Part shown: piece after piece, positions 11,231-22,415 of the stretch
Layout of the letters: every line of letters starts with the position of its first letter
Numbering within the stretch: position 1 is the first letter of the stretch
Source: Tipula vernalis
Taxonomy: Eukaryota; Arthropoda; Insecta; Diptera; Tipulidae
Direction: 5' to 3'
DNA length: 64,000 bases
Assembly (NCBI GenBank): GCA_958295665.1
Contig: OY282560.1
Span: forward strand, 256,599,368 to 256,663,367
Program-made: the position numbers and the translations under genes
The notes under the pieces: generated by a model
What the model saw: the letters and a program-made list of their open reading frames with translations, nothing else
Told to the model about the DNA's origin: nothing
Database searches by the model: none

Positions 11231-12930
11231 CGTAATGCCCCAATTCCACTGTGAAAAATTGACTGAGCGAGCTGACTTGAAGTTGGAAGAAGACAAAAAA
11301 TAATAATCTATCAGAGTGACAAAGACAAAGTATTATTTTGTTATTGTTTTTTTTTATAGAAAATTGTATGGATACATTTTGACAGCAAACAAAAACATAA
11401 CCAAGAATTTAAAAAAAAAATTAAGAATTAGTGTTAATTCGATTATTTTCACGATTTAAAATAATCTAAAAGATTAATTATTATTTATACTCGTATCAGA
11501 ATTATTTTTTCGAATATTTTTGATCACGCATTAGACTTTACCATAGGATTGGGTGGCGGTTCACTAGGACCAGGCATAGACACAAAAAATGGTCCATAGC
11601 CATAGACTTTACCATAAAAATTTCAAACTTTAAAATAGGTTTAAGCCGGTATTCTATTACGAAAAATTTACTGACTGCTGGAAAAATGAAAGAAGACAAA
11701 AAAAAATGTTACATTAGAGTGACAAAGAAAAAACATTTTTTTTATGTTTTATTTTATAGCAAAATTGTATGGATAAATTTTGACAGCAAACAAAAACATA
11801 ACTAACAAATAAGAAAATTATGCGTTATTCTTAATTCGTATATTTTCACCTCTCAAAATTATCCAAAAAATTAAATATTATTTTCACCCATATCAGAATT
11901 ATTTTTTTTTTTTCATCTATCCATCACAGAATAAAAAATAAAAAATATATTTACCATAAAAATGACGTACTATGAAAATTAATATTGTGTGCGAGAAACA
12001 TGTTATCATCCGTACACAAAATTTTTGTAGATGTGTTAGAGGATTGCAATAAAAAGTACTCCATTTGATACATTTTTTCAATAATTATGGCATCACACTA
12101 ACACAGCCACAACTTTTTTGTAATAAACATGTTTACTGACGAAGTCGGATGTCTCATTCACACAACCACCGATTTTATATTTTTATCTCAATATATTTTT
12201 GCTGATAAACATTTTTTCACAATGGAATACCGACTTTAGTCTTTTGACAGCAAACAAAAACAGAACCAAGAATAACCAAGAATTATTAGAAAAATTTAGT
12301 ATTAGTGTTATTTAATTCGATTATTTTCACGTTTCAAAATAATCTAAAAAATTAATTATTATTAATACTCATATCAGGATTCAAATTATTTCCGTCATAA
12401 AATACGAAAATAAAAAAAAATCTCCCATAAAAATGCCAAACTATTAAAATTTATCAGTGTGTGCGAGAAATATTTTCGTCGGTACACAATATTTATGTAG
12501 TACATGTATTAAGGTTGATTTATATTGTCCATTCCTATCAGCTCCTACATGTATCGCGTCAGGCATCATCAATTTATACATGATTTTTCAACAATATTTG
12601 TCTGTGTCTCTACGTGTAGGACCGGAACGGTACGGATGATATAAGTACTCAAATACATAGAAAATACAAGTAATAATATTTTTGTTTGTCTGACGCGATG
12701 AGTGTAGGAGCTGAAATGAACGGATAAATAAATCCACCTTTAGTCGGACTGCCATAAATTGTTCTCGATTTGATATTTTCTTTAATGTCGTTCTCAGTGC
12801 ACTAACACAGACACAAATTTTTTGTAAGTAAAATCTTGACTGACTCCGTTGTGTGTCTCGTTCACACAACCACCGATTTAATATTTTTATCTCAAGTTAT
12901 TTTGATTGAAAAACTTTGATTAACAGTGGA
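11231..12930. repeat. Tandem array of about 2.5 copies of a ~0.6-kb foldback element
   Basis: Three copies of the same module start near 11231, 11645 and 12235. Each has TTTTGACAGCAAACAAAAAC, then a CGATTATTTTCAC-like block and TATCAGAATTATT. Copies 2 and 3 also share a second half with TGTGTGCGAGAAA, GCACTAACACAG-like and CACACAACCACCGATTT blocks. The ends are inverted: the start near 11645 (CGGTATTCTATTACGAAAAA) is complementary to the end near 12230 (TTTTTCACAATGGAATACCG). This is a non-autonomous DNA element family, diverged between copies. Confidence 0.6.
12511..12740. repeat. Foldback element nested in the preceding array
   Basis: Terminal inverted repeats of about 50 bases. The left arm begins AAGGTTGATTTATATTGTCC and continues through CAGCTCCTACA and CGCGTCAG. 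The right arm is its imperfect reverse complement, ending AAATCCACCTT. It interrupts the third ~0.6-kb module between the TGTGTGCGAGAAA block and the GCACTAACACAG block, so it is younger than the array. Confidence 0.6.
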
Positions 12931-15094
12931 ATTAAGGCAAGAATGCTTACATAATTGCACAGCTGTTCTAATTGAATCAAATAATCAATTGATATTCCGC
13001 CTTTGTGAATTTTATTTAGCCTGTTCACACCATGTAAACAGCGCATCGCAACACTTCCTCATTTCATACCTCTTTGCCAACAAACTTCGTTCGAGCGGTA
13101 ATATTTGTAGGTATTTGTGTTACATCATTTCAACAAAAAATGTATGTGGTGAACCAAAACCAACAATAAGGTTTAAACAAGCCGTCTCGTTCGCTCCTTA
13201 CACAGATCCTATCAAGAAAATGAACACTATATTATTGGTTTTGTCATATAATATTTAAACAACAACAAATATTTTTTAACGAAGATTTGGAGGGCTGGTC
13301 CCGTTACCAATTTAAATTTTCGAGTGAATTGATACGTATTTTAGTAGAAATTCACCGGAAACTTTAGTATAAAGCAGAAACGCTCCTGTGGCCTTTTTCG
13401 ATTAAATTTTAATAAAATGGACTCCAGAACCCGTATTCTTAAGATTCGCCCGAAAAAGGTCCCCGGTGGCTTTCTAGTCATTTCAGTCGAAAATTTAAAA
13501 TGCTTTATACTAACGTCACCAGCGACTTTCTTTTTGGTAAATTTCAAGAATACTTATCCGTGGGATTATACCGAAATTAATAACACAAACTGTTTTCAGC
13601 GAATTCGTTTCTGTTTAATTTGCAATGTTTTCATTCAATATTATAAGGCAAAGATTAGGTTATCCTGGATCATAGTCAGATAATTACTTTTTACGCAGTT
13701 TCGATCAGATGAGGATTATGAAAATTATATTTTCAGCCATCTCATTATGTATGCTACCGTGATCGAAATGCTAATTGTACCCTGATTACTTCCTATATAC
13801 AGAAAGAAACCATATGATTTTAGTATTAGCGAATTATATGCAATGCTTTTAAAAGCTGAATAATTTAATTTTATTGTATTTACCGCATACAAGTGATTTC
13901 TCATTGAAACATTTGATTATTCCGTGTCATAGCTATAGTGGAGCTCTACCAATCGCTCTACTTTGTGTAACTTGTCGTGGTAGAAAAATTTCTTTAAATT
14001 TTATTCATTTTCTAAGAAAAAATTTATTAAGGTTTATTTGCAATGATGTCGTTTTGAAAATTTTAGAAGAGTAATTTGTAATTTTTCGTGGGAATATCGA
14101 AGCAAAAGAAAGAAAGCATAAAATAAAAACATTGTAGGTAGGTTACAGTATTTTGTATTTAAAAAAAAATGGGAAGTGCAGTATAACGAGTGAACTGAAA
14201 GTTGTAAAATACTCCGATAGTAGTACTTTCGACAACATTGTTTACTGTTGGTACTTTTTGTCTTCATTTTCTACTGAGGAACAATGAACTGAATTTCTTG
14301 CTAGAAAGTGCTGGTGCTTATGCTATTTTCTCAAAATGTTTATCTAGTTAAAGCTTTGGATCCATGCCTCTTGAATATACGAGTAAAAATATGTTTTTTC
14401 GGATCTAATGGTCATAATTTTCATGGCCAAAAATTTTGATATTTAAACCCCCTGAAGGACAATTTTTATAGTCATTTGATTTTGCCGGACAAAATAAAAT
14501 CATGGATCTCGACCGTAAATCAATATTCTCAAAGTTTCTTCCTTTTATAAAGAAGGAACGAATCTGAATCAATGCTTCCATATTTTCTTTTTGACTATCA
14601 AGGTCGAGTGGCTGTAGGAAATGTGCGTATTTTTATGTTCAAGGAGTTTGAAGGTGGATTCACGAAGTCGGGTTTTTACCCAGGGTATTTTTTCCGAGCT
14701 CTTTAACCAATCTAAATTAATTCATAAGGTCGGTTTTTTTACCCTAGGTATTTATTTCTGTGCTGCTTCTTAACCAATCAATCACTAAAATAACCATTAA
14801 AATGTGATTTGCTTAATTTAGCAGCTCGCAAAAATGCCCTGGGTTAGGAGAGCTAAATATTTAACTGCCCAATTTCGTCGAGCTAAATATTTAGCTGAAG
14901 GCTAAATATTTCTATGTAAAAATCAAATATAATCAACTTGCATAGAATTTGTATTATGAAACAAAACGAAGGAAATATTATTTAACTAAGGGTTGGATAG
15001 TTTTTTGTGAAACCGGGCATAAGTAATTTTGCATTTTTATAAAAATATTTGTTTCTCGAAGCATCGGCATGCTTCGTGTTCCTCTTATTTTGAA
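12931..15094. other. Non-coding DNA with decayed repeats
   Basis: No frame here resembles a known protein. 13690-13930 is the dispersed copy of the repeat at 2145-2573. Around 14650-14790 a ~75-base segment (AAGTCGGGTTTTTACCC, then TTAACCAATC) is followed by a diverged second copy. AGCTAAATATTTA is repeated at 14850-14910. Confidence 0.4.
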
Positions 15095-15781
15095 AATAAA
15101 GACGATATTAAAAAAAGTATTTGAAAATCCCATATGATTTTGTTTACGTTTCATAGGAAAATAAAAATCTTTATTCCCCTCTTTATATTAGTGATTTGAC
15201 TTTTTTAGACTGATGTCACGGCTATTTATGTAGTGGCATTGATCAGTCCTTTTTTCTGCTTTTGTACATTGTCGGCACTTTTTACGCTTATCAACACGGA
15301 TTGCATAGTGTTGTAAATATTTTTCATGTGTACCTTTTTTCGTTTGTGGGCTAGAAGGATTCTGTGTTGATGAATACGATACATCAGAAAGATCTTGTGT
15401 ATTCAATAAAGATATTGCAACCATTTTACGAAAAACTAAGATATGACCAACTGATGTCATCTGGTAGTTGCGGTCTACATCTGGCATGTGTTTAATGTAA
15501 TCTGCAACCATTATGGGTCACAATACCCCTTTTATTTATGTATTCAGTCATTTCAGCTTTTATGCAAAGAAGATATCATCAAGACATACCGTTCATCTCT
15601 CCATTTCTGCACAGTTATGTTATTTCTTCGTCTCCAAATAGTTTCATTTTTTTTAAGCTTTTTGGGTAATTACGTCTGGTGGATTTTTGGTTTCGGTTGG
15701 CTGTCAAGTTCTACATAAATGTGTACATTGCTCAAAGAGATGTTCTGCCAAAATAACACTGTTATAATAGTTATCCATGTA
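15095..15781 (-). pseudogene. piggyBac-type transposase 3' part (copy 2), broken
   Basis: Reading the minus strand from 15778 gives MDNYYNSVILAEHLFEQ, a hallmark stretch of piggyBac transposases. It is followed through frameshifts by WRRRNNITVQKWRD and DVDRNYQMTSV, and ends in a cysteine-rich tail (RKKCRQCTKAEKRTDQC). At least two stops and two frame changes are present. The 3' flank at 15121-15170 is shared with two other places in the window. The N-terminal half is missing: immediately upstream of MDNYYNSV the sequence changes to the pogo-type element at 15782. Confidence 0.8.
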
Positions 15782-18653
15782 GGGAGAGACGGAGTACATT
15801 TGACACAGATTTCGAAAAACTCAGACAGAAGTTGTATTTTCGATCTTTAGCTCCCAAATTTGGTTTTAAATAGTACAACAATGTTTTTTGTTTAACATAA
15901 ATATGGATTATGTTTTGACTTTACACTTTTTGTATGAAAGTTTTTTAAATGTAGAAACGTCTTCGAAACGTCAAATGTTCCCCTGTAGTGGGTACATTTC
16001 ACAAGATCTGAGGAACATTTGACAGTACGCATTATTGAATACAAAAACAACAGTTTTAAAGAAAATAAAGCGTTTATTAATTTTTTTTGGTAATTTATTC
16101 ATACAATATAAAAATATAAAATAAATAATAATTTAATTCAGTTCAATAAATTTCAAGTTTAGATTATCTTAATAAATACTTATTTAAAGCAACATTAAAT
16201 ATAAATTTTGTTGCATATCATGATATTCCCGGTGGATGAATCGGCAATGGCAGTTTCACCTCAATATCACTCTGAAGAACCAAAGCTACATCCTCAATAG
16301 TTGGCTCTAAAAACAACATATCATTTGGAGATTTTCTTAAAAAACTAATGGTTAGCGAAGTTGGGTTAAGAACCTCAATAATCTTACCGACGAAATAGAT
16401 ATGCTTCTTATTTTGAAATTTAACCAATACAAAATTTCCAACGTTAAGCAAATCACTATCGCACAATTTTGCAAGTTTCGGTAAGCCAACTTGTTCTGGA
16501 TTAGAATTTTCTGAATCCTCTTTGCAAAAACAATCTGAATCATCTGAGTCCATCAATTTTAAATTTGTTTCTGACTCACTCCCAGTAGATGATTCAAAAT
16601 CAATTACTTTTTTCAGTTTTTTGTTCTTATAATTTTTTTTATTGGCCAACCCTTCCAGTCTATTTTTTTCAGGGGTATCCGTGTATATGTAGAATTTTTC
16701 CTTCCGATTTGTCGTCGGTTTAGAATTAATTTTCGGAACTGGCCTTAAAACTTCGGGGCTGAAATATGCGGCTGCTGAATTTTCATTTTCCAATATTGAA
16801 CGATTTTCTGGTTCATTTGAAGATACACTGGTAAATTAAACGTGTTTTCATAATAAGTAGGAACAAAATCTTTGTATGCAAAAATCATTAAGTTAAATGG
16901 TACAATTTCTGCTGAACTAAAGCATTTTATGATATTTTTCGTCGAAAATGTAAAGGTTCATTAGTTATTGAAGCTACGTCGTATATAGTAATCTTCTTCC
17001 CAGGATTATTAGTCATGTAATTATTAAACGCAACGCAGCCCATATACAGACAGGTCTAATGGTTGTAAACGGTTTGAGGTATGCGGAGGAAACGAATGTA
17101 GAGCAATGCCATTATCTCTACAATACAGAATGGAGTCAAAACTGCAGTGCGATGAATGGTTGTCAATAACAAAAGGATCGGGGTTTCTTTGCTGTAGTTC
17201 ACATTATTTTTGATATGCTTCAAAACATCTAGGAATACTTCTACAGTCATCTAACCACTTTTTGTAGCGAATTCAACACATCCTGTTGGTCCTCCTTTTA
17301 TAAATAATTCTTTGTTCCGTTGTCTCGGAAAAACATAGACCATTTACAATGCCAACAAATTTAACTAGCGAACCACGTTCCTCCGAAACACATTGAGAAA
17401 CTTGTTTTATTCCTTTTTCAGGTAGCACCTAAAAATATATAATAAAATGTAACGTCTGACCAAAGCTCTCGATAGGCTAGGTAGCTAGGTATTTAAAGAA
17501 AATGATGTTTGAAAAACTTGCCTTTGGAATATCTATCACCGTTGTGATACCAGTTTCATCCGTGTTGTATATATCCTTAGATTCAAAATTATATTTTTTT
17601 AATACTTTTCTAAATTCCTAAAAAAATCTTCAACCGCACTTTGGTTAAGCCCCGTCAACCTGGCCAAACTAGTCTTCTATGGTTTTCTTAAAGAAAGAGA
17701 CTTATTTCTTTTCATAAAACCACTTAACCAATCAACTCCTGCACGTCTAGAATCATCCCAAGAAGACGGATTGGTTGGCTTTTGGAAATTGATAAACGAA
17801 CTCGCATATTTTAGAATAAGTAAGACCATATTGCAATCTGCTACATTTTTTAATGTAATCTGTTAATTCAGTTTCCTGATCCTTTGTTAAGTTTTGCTTC
17901 GCTGTGAATTTTGATTGATATTTCTTTTGAGCCTTGGGGTTGACCAAAGTATCATCGTCGCTATTATTGCCGGAATCCAGCCATTCCCAGTGTCAAAATT
18001 TTGAATTTTTTTTAACCTCATAATTAGGTTAATATCATATTTCCTGGCTACACTCGATCTACTTTCCTTTTTTCGAATGATATCGGTTGTTGCAGTTTCC
18101 ATTGCGGCTTCGTCAATTAAGTGCCTTTGAGTTTTCCGTTGATAATTTCGAACCATTTCCTACAAAGTTGTTAACAAATCAATAAAATTCCATTTAATGG
18201 TGCATATTAAACAACTGTTAAATGTACCCCAGTGTGGTAAATATGACATCGTCAAATGTACCCCATTTTTATATGTCAAACGTGTCCCATAAGCATTTTT
18301 TTAAAACATTTTTTGTGTTTTATTTACACTAAATAATACTCTAGAACACATTACTTAATTAAAATTTAATGATTTTCACTTTAATTACGTAAAAAAATAC
18401 AAAATGTTTATGAAATAATTTAAATTTAAAAAATCTTACAAACTTACCGCAAAAATTACATCGAATTACCAAATAAAATAAAAAACGCACGTACCAAATT
18501 TCACGAATATGTTTCGACTGACGAATTTTTGGTAAATTCCCTACTTTTAAAAAGGAAAAGACACGGTAGATGTCAGAACGAATGGGTAAGATGAAATAGG
18601 TTATTCAGTTGGTGTCAAATGTACCCCACATGTAAAATGTGCCCAATTCTCCC
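15782..18653 (-). mobile_element. Degenerate pogo/Tigger-type (DDE_1) DNA transposon
   Basis: A ~2.9-kb element whose ends are imperfect inverted repeats. The left end reads GGGAGAGACGGAGTACATTT; the reverse complement of the right end reads GGGAGAATTGGGCACATTTT. The left flank is TA, the target these transposons use; the right flank is no longer TA. Blocks resembling TGTACCCCA recur near both ends as subterminal repeats. It carries the broken transposase at 16218-18156. Confidence 0.75.
16218..18156 (-). pseudogene. pogo-type transposase with psq helix-turn-helix and DDE domain, broken
   Basis: From N to C on the minus strand: a psq-type HTH (18156 down, MVRNYQRKTQRHLIDEAAME with RSSVARKYDIN), a Tc5/CENP-B-type HTH (17947 down, LTKDQETELTDYIKKCSRLQ and AGVDWLSGFMKRNKSLSLR), the first catalytic region (YNTDETGITTV near 17555), a second around DNHSSH near 17165, a third around PPHTSNRLQPLDLSVYG near 17060, and an acidic C-terminal tail (16793-16218). 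The pieces lie in different registers with several frameshifts, so no full protein can be made. An intron may separate some pieces (splice-like CTAAAAATATATAAT context near 17430), but the frame changes within motifs show decay. Confidence 0.85.
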
Positions 18654-18715
18654 CTGCAACGACCAATAAATTCGAAAATATTTGGTTCAAAATCTAAATC
18701 CAAAGCCAAAAGAAA

Positions 18716-20160
18716 ATGGACGAGAAAATTCTAAAATTGTCTACAAATGTGGAAGGCGAAATAAAGGAACTGCAATCGGATTTTAAGGAGCAGATTCAAC
18801 AGATTGAACAAAAATTAGAAACAAAGGTTCAACATGTTGAAGAAAAATTACAAGCGGAGGTTCAACGTCTTGAGAAAGAATTAACTGATGTCAAGGCAAG
18901 TGGATCAACGACGCAAGTGGTTCCGACCGTTCACTCGATTAGGTTAAAGCTACCAATATTCGACGGAACAACATCTTTCGGCATTTTCAAATTTCAATTT
19001 GAAACGGCTGCCAATCAAAACCGTTGGAATGATGAACATCATTGTTGCAGGTCTTATAGTGCCCCTTAAAGGTGAAATAACGGAGGCTTTACAAACCATT
19101 CCGGAAAAATATCGCAACAGCTATATCAAAATTATGAAGGCGCTAGATCGAAAGTACGGCAGTGGCCATAAGCGGGAAATCTATCGTATGGAACTGAAAG
19201 GCCGCTATCAAAAGGAAGGAGAATCTCTACAGGAATTTTCATCGGCAATCGAGCGATTAATACATACATCTAGCACATACAAGTACGTCGGGCGATTACA
19301 TGCAAAGGCTTAAAATTGACGCATTCATTGACGGCATTCGAGATCTGGAGATACGCAGAGCGGTGATGTTGTCACCAAAAGCGAGTTTCGCGCAAACCGT
19401 TGCTTTTGGGTTGATGGTCGAGGCTGTGCAGAGTATTACCAGACCGTCATTATTTACGCGCCAAATGAATCTAGACACCAACGGGTACATAGAGTGGATG
19501 GTACCAAAGTTCGGAAGCAGCACGCCTAGGTGTTGGGAGTGTGACAAATTGGGTCACATCTCAAGTGACTGTCGAAGGGTAATACAGGGAGAGAGAAGAT
19601 CGCCACAAAGTCGGGACAAAGGTCTAGAGGCAGCGAGCTAAGATGCTGGGTATGTAACAAGATTAGCCACATATCAAGAGATTATTGCGAAACAAGAGAG
19701 AAACGACAAGGATCGGCAACTTCTACGGAAAGACCACCCAGCGTAGAGTAGAGATCGGATGAGCGAATGGCTCCAGTCGGAAAGGTTGGAAGATTGCAAG
19801 TCAGATTGGAGGAACGGAAGCTGGCTTCGCCGTCTGATTGCCCCATAACATATATCCCTGTTACGAGTGTAGCACGAAGCGGTAGCAGCGTAACAATCAA
19901 GGGCGGTGTTGATGGGAGAAAATGTGTCATTACACTGGATACGGGAGCAACTCACACGGCTGATGGATTGAAATTAGGGATGACAAATGGAGAGAGTGCA
20001 ATGATAAAAGGGAAAAAGGTCGTGAACATAAGGATCGGTGAAACTCTTTTCCCACACGAAGTTCTGGTCGCAGATATTATAGACGAGGTTATTTTGGGAA
20101 CGGGCTTCATGAGGGCAAATGGCTTCGTGTGGGATTTTGGACGAGTGAAATTGTTAGTTA
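18716..20160 (+). pseudogene. Gypsy-type gag and protease fragment, broken
   Basis: Starts with a coiled-coil N-terminus (18716, many EIKELQ/VEEKLQ-type heptads), then a gag core (RLKLPIFDGTTSFGIFKFQF; LDRKYGSGHKREIYRMELK). A zinc knuckle follows (CWECDKLGHISSDC near 19535, with a diverged second near 19650). Last is an aspartic protease with LDTGATHT near 19940 and ILGTGFMRANGF near 20095. Frame changes occur near 19010 and 19310, and a stop lies near 19750. No LTR and no reverse transcriptase follow: the sequence is cut at about 20160, where the P-type transposase piece begins. It is a truncated retroelement, not a host gene. Confidence 0.8.
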
Positions 20161-20184
20161 CTTATTTTAGACTGGAAATAATCG

Positions 20185-20893
20185 TAAAATTTATTACAGA
20201 GCTAAACTGTGGATGTCAAGGTTCAAGAGGGAAAATTTGGAGCTGAAAAATTATTCGGAACATCGATTATGCGTTTTGCATTTTAAAGAAGCGGATGTCG
20301 TTTCTGATAAGAAGAGATGGAGAACTAAACCAAACTGCTTACCTTTAAATCTAATTGATTGTTCTTTTTCAGATAACAAAATTCAGAGGTCAACTACCGA
20401 TTCGTTGTCGCTGCTTCATTACGAGGGTCCCCCAATATTAACAATATTTTATGCTGATGATAATAAATGGATGTTGCAAGACGTTGACCTCATGGAAATC
20501 GATATTTTAGACAGGTATCGTAACTTATTTGACTTTCAATCGCTCGTCGATATGTCGGTTGTCCATTCTAGTAGTGTTAGTGTTCAGACTCCTTCTGCAA
20601 TTTCTTATTCAAATCCCCGTAAGGAAAAGTTTGGTAGGTGCATAAAACGATTAAAATATAGTAGAAAAGTTAGGGAGCAGATTAGCAATAGGGTCCGAAA
20701 TATTTCACCTAACGTGGAAATGTTCTTAGATGCTCAGATTAAAAAGGGTCGATATAGTGCAGAGTTTAAAAATTATTGTTTAGCCATTTATTTCCTTGGT
20801 CCCAAAGCGTATAGGAATTTATGTTATGATTTTCATTTGCATTAGAACTCTTCAACGGATCACTGAAAACTTTCAGGACATAAATTTTAGTCG
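20185..20893 (+). pseudogene. P-element/THAP9-like transposase, 5' half
   Basis: Begins inside a THAP zinc-finger domain (FKRENLELKNYSEHRLC, VLHFKEADV, KPNCLPLNL). The start looks like an exon boundary after a pyrimidine-poor ATTACAG at about 20195. Near residues 160-205 comes the helical block NISPNVEMFLDAQIKK, YSAEFKNYCLAIYFLGPKAY, typical of P-type transposases. The frame shifts near 20840 and reads on as RTLQRITENFQDINFS, then coding similarity stops abruptly at about 20893. It resumes at about 32067 (PGFNDFIFQALK), as expected for the next residues of the same protein. The first exon with the N-terminal THAP cysteines is missing. Confidence 0.8.
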
Positions 20894-21056
20894 CCTCATG
20901 AGTGAGGCGAGAATGCTCTTCATGCTCATATTAGTTTTTCGTATAGTTATTTTGTGTTCTCTTCTTTGTTGAGATTAGGGTTTCGTATACGAATGAAATT
21001 TTTAAAGGGACACGAAGAAGACGAAGTTTGAAAAAAAAAATCAACTGACTAATGTC

Positions 21057-21989
21057 GTTTTCCTGTTGCAACACAAAACAAATTCGGAGCGAAACCTAAG
21101 TGACAGCAGCTGTCATTCTTCGCTCGGTAAAATTTTTTGGAGCTTATTACTAACACAATTACATTTAAATGTCATCGAAATGTCATTTAAACATCAAAAT
21201 AAATATGCGGAAAAATATATTTAAAAAACAGTAAAATAATTAACAAATAATAAGTTATTCAAGAAAGAATATTTTGTTATGAAAAAATAAAATGGTTGGA
21301 CACAAATGCAGCTGTGAAATGTGAATGGGAATCATAATAACGTCATAAAATGTATTCCATAACTCTGTATCATTAACTCCTTTGCTCTACGATAATTAGG
21401 GCAATCTCTACGGATTTAGTTGGTTTGATATTATCAACCTTATTAAGCTTTCTATATATAAAGCGTACAAGTACAGGTAGGTTTAAAGATTAGTTTATTG
21501 TACGACATTGATTCAGCCATTATGTATTAAACAAGAACTTGAGAAACTGTGATGTTAGTTTATTGTACGATGTCGATTCAGCATTAAGTATTAAACAAGA
21601 ACTTGAAAAAATTGTGATGTATTTAATTCAAAATTGATTCTGTAGACAACTGATTTGTCGATATTTTTCGTTCTCATTTGATTACTTGACTTCAGTTTTT
21701 GTCTACTTCACTTCAACATAAAATTTATTTTCATATGATTATTGAATTATTCATAAAAAATAAACATGATTACAATAAATTATATATTAATTTACGGAAA
21801 AATTCATCAGTATTAACAATCTAATTATAAAAATAGAATTTGACATTTAATACGTATATTCACACAACCATATAAAAAACAAAAAATCACAGAATCCGGA
21901 TTTTTGGCTGTTCCAGTTAAAACGTCAAAAACTGTCATTTTTCAACTCGGAATCGACTCCGAATCTGTTTTTTGTTGCAACAGGAAAAC
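21057..21989. repeat. 933-base MITE with ~30-base terminal inverted repeats
   Basis: The left end reads GTTTTCCTGTTGCAACACAA then ATTCGGAG. The reverse complement of the right end reads GGTTTTCCTGTTGCAACAAA then ATTCGGAG. There is no coding frame inside. An internal tandem duplication lies at about 21488-21620. I could not match an 8-base duplication around the ends. Confidence 0.65.
21488..21620 (+). repeat. Tandem duplication of a ~65-base unit
   Basis: Two adjacent diverged copies of a unit containing TTAGTTTATTGTACGA, GATTCAGC and TATTAAACAAGAACTTGA, ending in TGTGATG. They lie inside the MITE at 21057-21989. Confidence 0.6.
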
Positions 21990-22039
21990 CACATAAAATG
22001 CAAAATTGTATATTAAAATTTTATTAATTTCAATTAAAA

Positions 22040-22178
22040 TTGTGTAGAACCTGTAATTCGATATATTTAATTTCAAATTATTTATATTTATAAACAAAAA
22101 TTTTCTTTTAAATTGATACTAAAGACGATGTAAAATAATTTATTTGAAAATCCCATATGATTTTGTTTACGTTCCATA
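22040..22178 (-). repeat. piggyBac 3' flank fragment (copy 3)
   Basis: The block TTTGAAAATCCCATATGATT at 22143 onward, with AAGACGAT upstream, matches the 3' flank of the piggyBac remnant at 15095-15170 in the same orientation and the one at 10120-10260 in reverse. No transposase coding sequence is left here. Confidence 0.55.
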
Positions 22179-22415
22179 TGGCATTGGGAAAATTTATAAA
22201 ATGCATGTAGTAGCTAGCAAGATAAACAGAAAATAAAGGAATAAGAAAATAGATTTTTAATAATAGGTATATATGTATCAGGCAGGGTTGCCACCTTTTT
22301 AAAATGCCTCACGAGGACATTACAAATAAAAAAATTAGAAATCGAATTAGAAAATATTTTTTAATAATTTTCTAATATAGATTTATTTCAAACATAAAAA
22401 AAAAATTATAAAACG

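Noticed and set aside
12926..13258. 110-residue plus-strand frame
   Set aside because: Starts in the end of a MITE module and shows no known family; probably chance.
20213..20845. Domesticated THAP-domain host gene
   Set aside because: The frame lacks the N-terminal THAP cysteines, is frameshifted at its end, and its continuation lies 11 kb away in a decayed state, so it is a transposase pseudogene.
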